DNA from: Nocardioides zhouii
GTDB taxonomy: Bacteria; Actinomycetota; Actinomycetes; Propionibacteriales; Nocardioidaceae
Length of the DNA stretch: 64,000 nt
Direction of reading: 5' to 3'
Assembly: GCF_004137345.1 (NCBI RefSeq)
Contig: NZ_SDWV01000001.1
Location: 308,509-372,508 of the forward strand
Below the pieces are notes generated by a model. The model was not told the origin of the DNA. It searched no databases and worked only from the letters and a program-made list of their open reading frames with translations. A program made the translations under genes and the position numbers. Below, piece by piece: positions 61,103 to 64,000 of this stretch; position 1 is the first letter of the stretch, and the number at the start of each line of letters is the position of its first letter.

Positions 61103-62539
61103 ATGTCGACAACTCGGGCACGTCGACCGCATCGTATGGATCCGACCCGACGCCTAGGACTAACGGAAGACATGGAAGCCCGGCACGGTGTGAGGCAAAC
61201 GGGAGAGAGTCCCCGTGCTGCTTCAGACGACACGGCCACTCCAGAGATCATGCTGTCCGCAGATCTTCGCAACGTGCGAACCGCGCGCCAACATCTTCGA
61301 GACGCCCTGGCCTTAGCCGGCCTCGACGACTTGACGGACCGGGCGGCATTGGCAGTCACCGAGGTTGTGACGAACGCATTCGTCCACACGGGCACCCCGG
61401 TGCAGTTGCGGATCACCACCGGGGCCGCAATGGTGCGCGTCGAGGTCGAGGACGGCGGGATGCAGCATCCGATACGACGCTCCTACGCAGACACAGCCGG
61501 AACGGGACGCGGACTCCAGCTCCTCGCAGAGTCGGTTGACCGATGGGGCACGACCGGAATACAGGGCGGAAAGTTCGTCTGGTTCGAGCTAGGAGACGTC
61601 GACCCCCTAATGACCGACCCCGCCGACACCGGGCGGATTGACGTTGGAACGCCGGTCGTACGAGTGACTCTGCGTCAGGTCCCCCTGCTCATGCACGTGG
61701 CGTGGCAAGAACACGCCGCCAGCCTGTTACGGGAGTACCTCCTGTTCGCGCTGTCAGACGACGAGGACGCCCTGGACAAGCACGCCCAGGCGAGCGCGGC
61801 GATGAGTCTGCTTCACGAGCAGCTGCCGGCTCCGACCCTCGGCAGTGAGCCGACCGCGTTGATGGCCGACGCCGTCGAACCGCACGTCACCGCGCAAGAG
61901 ATTGTTGTCGACATCCCAGTGTCGGCGGTGCCGTACTTCGACGTCCTCAACATGTTGCTCAGGAGCGCCATCGTCCAAGCGAGGGCCGGGGCCTTGCTGA
62001 GTCCCCCTACCCAGCCTGAAATCGATGAGATGAGGCAGTGGCTGTGCACCGAGGTGGCCCGTCAAGGCGCGGGTGACAGGACAGCGACACCGTGGGTCGC
62101 GCGCACCGATGTCAGGTCAGCGGTCCTCGACCCCGCTGAGCCGCCCGGGCAGCATGCGCGGTACGCAGAATTCGCCGGTGCGGAAGGCGCTGTCCTGGTC
62201 AGCGACGAGGCCAGCGTCATCGTCGTCGTCTCCGCGGAGGCGCTCGGCCTCTTGGGCTACGGCACTGCGGATGAGCTCTTGGGGCGGCGGGTGCTGGTGG
62301 TGGTGCCGTCGCAGTTCCACCAGGCTCACATCGCCGGAACGACGATGAACGCAACCAACGGCCGCGACAACCTGCTCGCGATACCCATCCGTGTCCCGAT
62401 GGTCCGCGCTGACGCATCCGAGGTCCTGGTCGACCTCGAGGTCCGACCGCACCTGCTCAATGATGGACGCCGGGTGTTTGTCGCGAGGTTCGCGATCGCG
62501 GATGCCCAGACAAGTGCACGCGAGTCAGCTGCACGCTGA
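61103..62539 (+). CDS. Anti-sigma-type (RsbW-like) ATPase with C-terminal PAS domain
   Basis: 478 residues. HATPase_c domain (about 50-160): N box AVTEVVTNAFVHTG with Asn91, G1 VEDGG, G2 GTGRGLQLLAE. This is the serine-kinase fold of anti-sigma factors. A helical middle region follows, then a PAS domain (345-475: GAVLVSDEASVIVVVSAEA; LGYGTADELLGRRV). It probably controls a sigma factor or anti-anti-sigma together with the convergent SpoIIE phosphatase. The first 45 residues are poorly conserved in character; a downstream ATG at 61172 (MEARHG) is also possible. Confidence 0.8.
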   Translation: MSTTRARRPHRMDPTRRLGLTEDMEARHGVRQTGESPRAASDDTATPEIMLSADLRNVRTARQHLRDALALAGLDDLTDRAALAVTEVVTNAFVHTGTPVQLRITTGAAMVRVEVEDGGMQHPIRRSYADTAGTGRGLQLLAESVDRWGTTGIQGGKFVWFELGDVDPLMTDPADTGRIDVGTPVVRVTLRQVPLLMHVAWQEHAASLLREYLLFALSDDEDALDKHAQASAAMSLLHEQLPAPTLGSEPTALMADAVEPHVTAQEIVVDIPVSAVPYFDVLNMLLRSAIVQARAGALLSPPTQPEIDEMRQWLCTEVARQGAGDRTATPWVARTDVRSAVLDPAEPPGQHARYAEFAGAEGAVLVSDEASVIVVVSAEALGLLGYGTADELLGRRVLVVVPSQFHQAHIAGTTMNATNGRDNLLAIPIRVPMVRADASEVLVDLEVRPHLLNDGRRVFVARFAIADAQTSARESAAR

Positions 62540-62556
62540 CGCCCGACCGCGGATTC

Positions 62557-63873
62557 CTACCGCGATTCGTGACCTGCGCCAAGGACGTCATCCGTCCTGC
62601 CCGGACCGTGCCAGCGCACCATGAGCAGGGTGGCGTCGTCGTCGAGCTGTCCATCGCGGTGAGCAAGGAGGGCATGGACGAGGCGCCTCATCGTCTCTGC
62701 GGCAGGAAGGTCGGCCGCCAGCGCCCGCGACATCGAGTCGATCAGGCGGTCTTGGCCGAAGTACTCACCCGACGGGGAGCGGGCATCGGTCACCCCGTCG
62801 GTGTGAAGCAGCAGCACGTCGCCCGGCTCCAGCTGCTCGCTGCCTACTGCCGCCGGCAGCGCGCCACCCAATTCCTGGTTGAGACCGAAGGGCAACAAGG
62901 GTTCGACAGTCAACGACCGCACCAGACGGCCCTCCCTCAGCAGGAGCGGCTCGTGATGGCCCGCGCTGATCCAGGTCAGCTGCCCAGTCACGTTGTCGAG
63001 CTCGCACACCAACCCTGTGGTGAAGGCCTCCGAACCAAAGACATGACCCACCGCAGCCTCGATGTGAGCGGCTGTCGCCGCCAAGGAACGGCCGCTCCGT
63101 CGCGCATTGCGGTAGGCAGCCACCACCAGGCTGATGAGCTGCGCGCTCACAATTCCATGACCCATGCCGTCGAAGACGCCGAAACGAGTGACCCCGGCAT
63201 CCACGGCGTAGTCCAGTGAGTCGCCCGCGACCTCGTAAGCAGGTTCCAAACCACCGGCAACAGTCACCGACCTACCTACGAAGGTCAGCGGCGGCAACAA
63301 CGACCACTGAACCTCAGCCGCTAGCGTCATCTCGCTCGTGCGCCGCGCACTCACGATGCTGTCGCCGTACAGCGTCTTGGTGACGACGAGCTCTGCAACG
63401 ACCGCCGCGAAGCTCTCGAGCGCACGCAGCCGTGCGTCCTCTCGTAGCCACCAGCCATCGACCACGAGGCCCAGCACTCCCACGCGTTCGCTTCCGTCGA
63501 GCAGAGGCAGCCACATGGGCTCAGTCCCTGCATCGGCGCGCAGGACCGGACCACCGCGCAACGCCTCCGAGTGCTGGAAGGCCCGACCCGCCACGGTCGA
63601 GTCGATCCCCAGCACACGAGGTGATTCTTCGTGAATCACCGTCCCCGGCCGGAACGGCACGAGGTTGCGCTGCTGGAGGTCCGCTAGGTAGACGATGGGC
63701 TCGGTCGCTCCCAAGACGGCTACGGCTCGCGTCAGCACCTCAGGCAACTCGTCAGGACTTGCGTCACGCATCTCGTCGATCAACTGGCGCACCGCCCACC
63801 CGACCAGGTCAACCGAATGCCCATCGTCGGGCGCGCCCTCGCCCAAGAGGTCAGCGACGTTGTCTGCACTCAT
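62557..63873 (-). CDS. GAF-domain SpoIIE-type PP2C phosphatase (RsbU-like)
   Basis: 438 residues. N-terminal GAF-like sensor (about 30-175), then SpoIIE phosphatase domain (190-425) with metal-binding Asp residues in EVAGDSLDYAV, FGVFDGMGHGIVS, LLLHTDGVTDARSP and DDDATLLMVRW. It dephosphorylates an anti-anti-sigma factor to activate a stress sigma factor. Converges with the RsbW-like gene, 17 bp apart, so phosphatase and kinase arms are paired; the STAS antagonist itself is not in the window. Confidence 0.88.
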   Translation of the reverse strand: MSADNVADLLGEGAPDDGHSVDLVGWAVRQLIDEMRDASPDELPEVLTRAVAVLGATEPIVYLADLQQRNLVPFRPGTVIHEESPRVLGIDSTVAGRAFQHSEALRGGPVLRADAGTEPMWLPLLDGSERVGVLGLVVDGWWLREDARLRALESFAAVVAELVVTKTLYGDSIVSARRTSEMTLAAEVQWSLLPPLTFVGRSVTVAGGLEPAYEVAGDSLDYAVDAGVTRFGVFDGMGHGIVSAQLISLVVAAYRNARRSGRSLAATAAHIEAAVGHVFGSEAFTTGLVCELDNVTGQLTWISAGHHEPLLLREGRLVRSLTVEPLLPFGLNQELGGALPAAVGSEQLEPGDVLLLHTDGVTDARSPSGEYFGQDRLIDSMSRALAADLPAAETMRRLVHALLAHRDGQLDDDATLLMVRWHGPGRTDDVLGAGHESR

Positions 63874-64000
63874 CGTGTCGTCATCTTAGGTTGATGCCCG
63901 CGGTGGCTCCCGCGGCAGATGTCGGGACTGTGGATTTAACGGTGTTTCCGGCCTGACGCGCTGACGAGTGTCAGCGGGGAAGGTGCCGTGATGACCACGA
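63874..64000. other. Window end; possible start of a further gene
   Basis: GGGGAAGG at 63976-63983 precedes GTG 63988 / ATG 63991 on the plus strand, so a gene may begin here, but only three codons are in the window. Confidence 0.3.

Noticed and set aside
1..64000. CRISPR arrays, rRNA genes, replication origins and complete prophage
   Set aside because: No regularly spaced repeats, rRNA-like sequence, DnaA-box clusters, or phage structural genes were found on reading either strand.

Overview
The window is about 64 kb of high-GC DNA that looks like an actinobacterial chromosome, most likely Nocardioides or a close relative. The GC-rich third codon positions, frequent GTG starts, short ATGA/GTGA gene overlaps, LexA-controlled DUF222-HNH gene, ANTAR and SpoIIE regulators, and DesA3-type desaturase pair all point that way. 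No rRNA, CRISPR array or complete tRNA is visible. Genus is an inference from style, not from a marker gene.

Region 1 (1-16.7 kb) holds mixed housekeeping and regulatory genes: the end of a phosphotransferase, an Asp/Glu racemase, a GNAT acetyltransferase, a beta-propeller lipoprotein, a NarL-type two-component system, an unusual FAD-enzyme/TPR fusion, a secreted RTX-like repeat protein, an IS110-family insertion, a DinB protein, a DUF222-HNH protein behind a perfect LexA box, and a SigE-family ECF sigma factor with a one-TM partner. Region 2 (16.7-19.4 kb) has a CopC-CopD/YcnI copper pair and a tautomerase.

Region 3 (19.4-36 kb) is a carbohydrate block. A 1926-residue secreted protein joins a ThuA domain, a galactose/glyoxal-oxidase-type radical copper oxidase with its active-site residues present, two LamG domains and cadherin/Ig-like repeats. 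Beside it, a nine-gene minus-strand operon reads kduI, kduD, a four-gene sugar ABC importer, an aldehyde dehydrogenase, KDPG aldolase and KDG kinase. An IclR regulator is divergent from kduI. This is a complete route from unsaturated uronates (5-keto-4-deoxyuronate) to pyruvate and glyceraldehyde-3-phosphate, except that no polysaccharide lyase lies in the window. Paired GAAC/GTTC palindromes between iclR and kduI are the likely operators.

Region 4 (36-48.1 kb) has a LysR/EamA divergent pair, a DesA3-like desaturase with its ferredoxin reductase, a membrane-anchored LuxR regulator, a secreted PLD-like protein, and a two-gene unit of unknown function (an OmpA-domain protein and an 803-residue protein) behind a good sigma-70-type promoter.

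Region 5 (48.2-64 kb) is a genomic island. Two displaced 3' ends of an initiator tRNA gene, each continuing into the same 184-bp sequence, lie 12,489 bp apart. A tRNA-terminator-like hairpin is repeated at 48.2 and 57.9 kb, the second copy beside an excisionase and a doubly frameshifted tyrosine integrase. The cargo is rich in sensing and stress genes: two GAF-ANTAR proteins, a CarH/LitR-like MerR-B12 regulator, a sigma-region-2-like protein, a CsbD/coiled-coil pair, an NAD(P)-binding epimerase-like protein, an AT-rich TSP3-Vps62 secreted protein, an anti-sigma-type ATPase with PAS, and a GAF-SpoIIE phosphatase. The repeats suggest related integrative elements accumulating at one tRNA gene, whose intact copy should lie to the right of the window.
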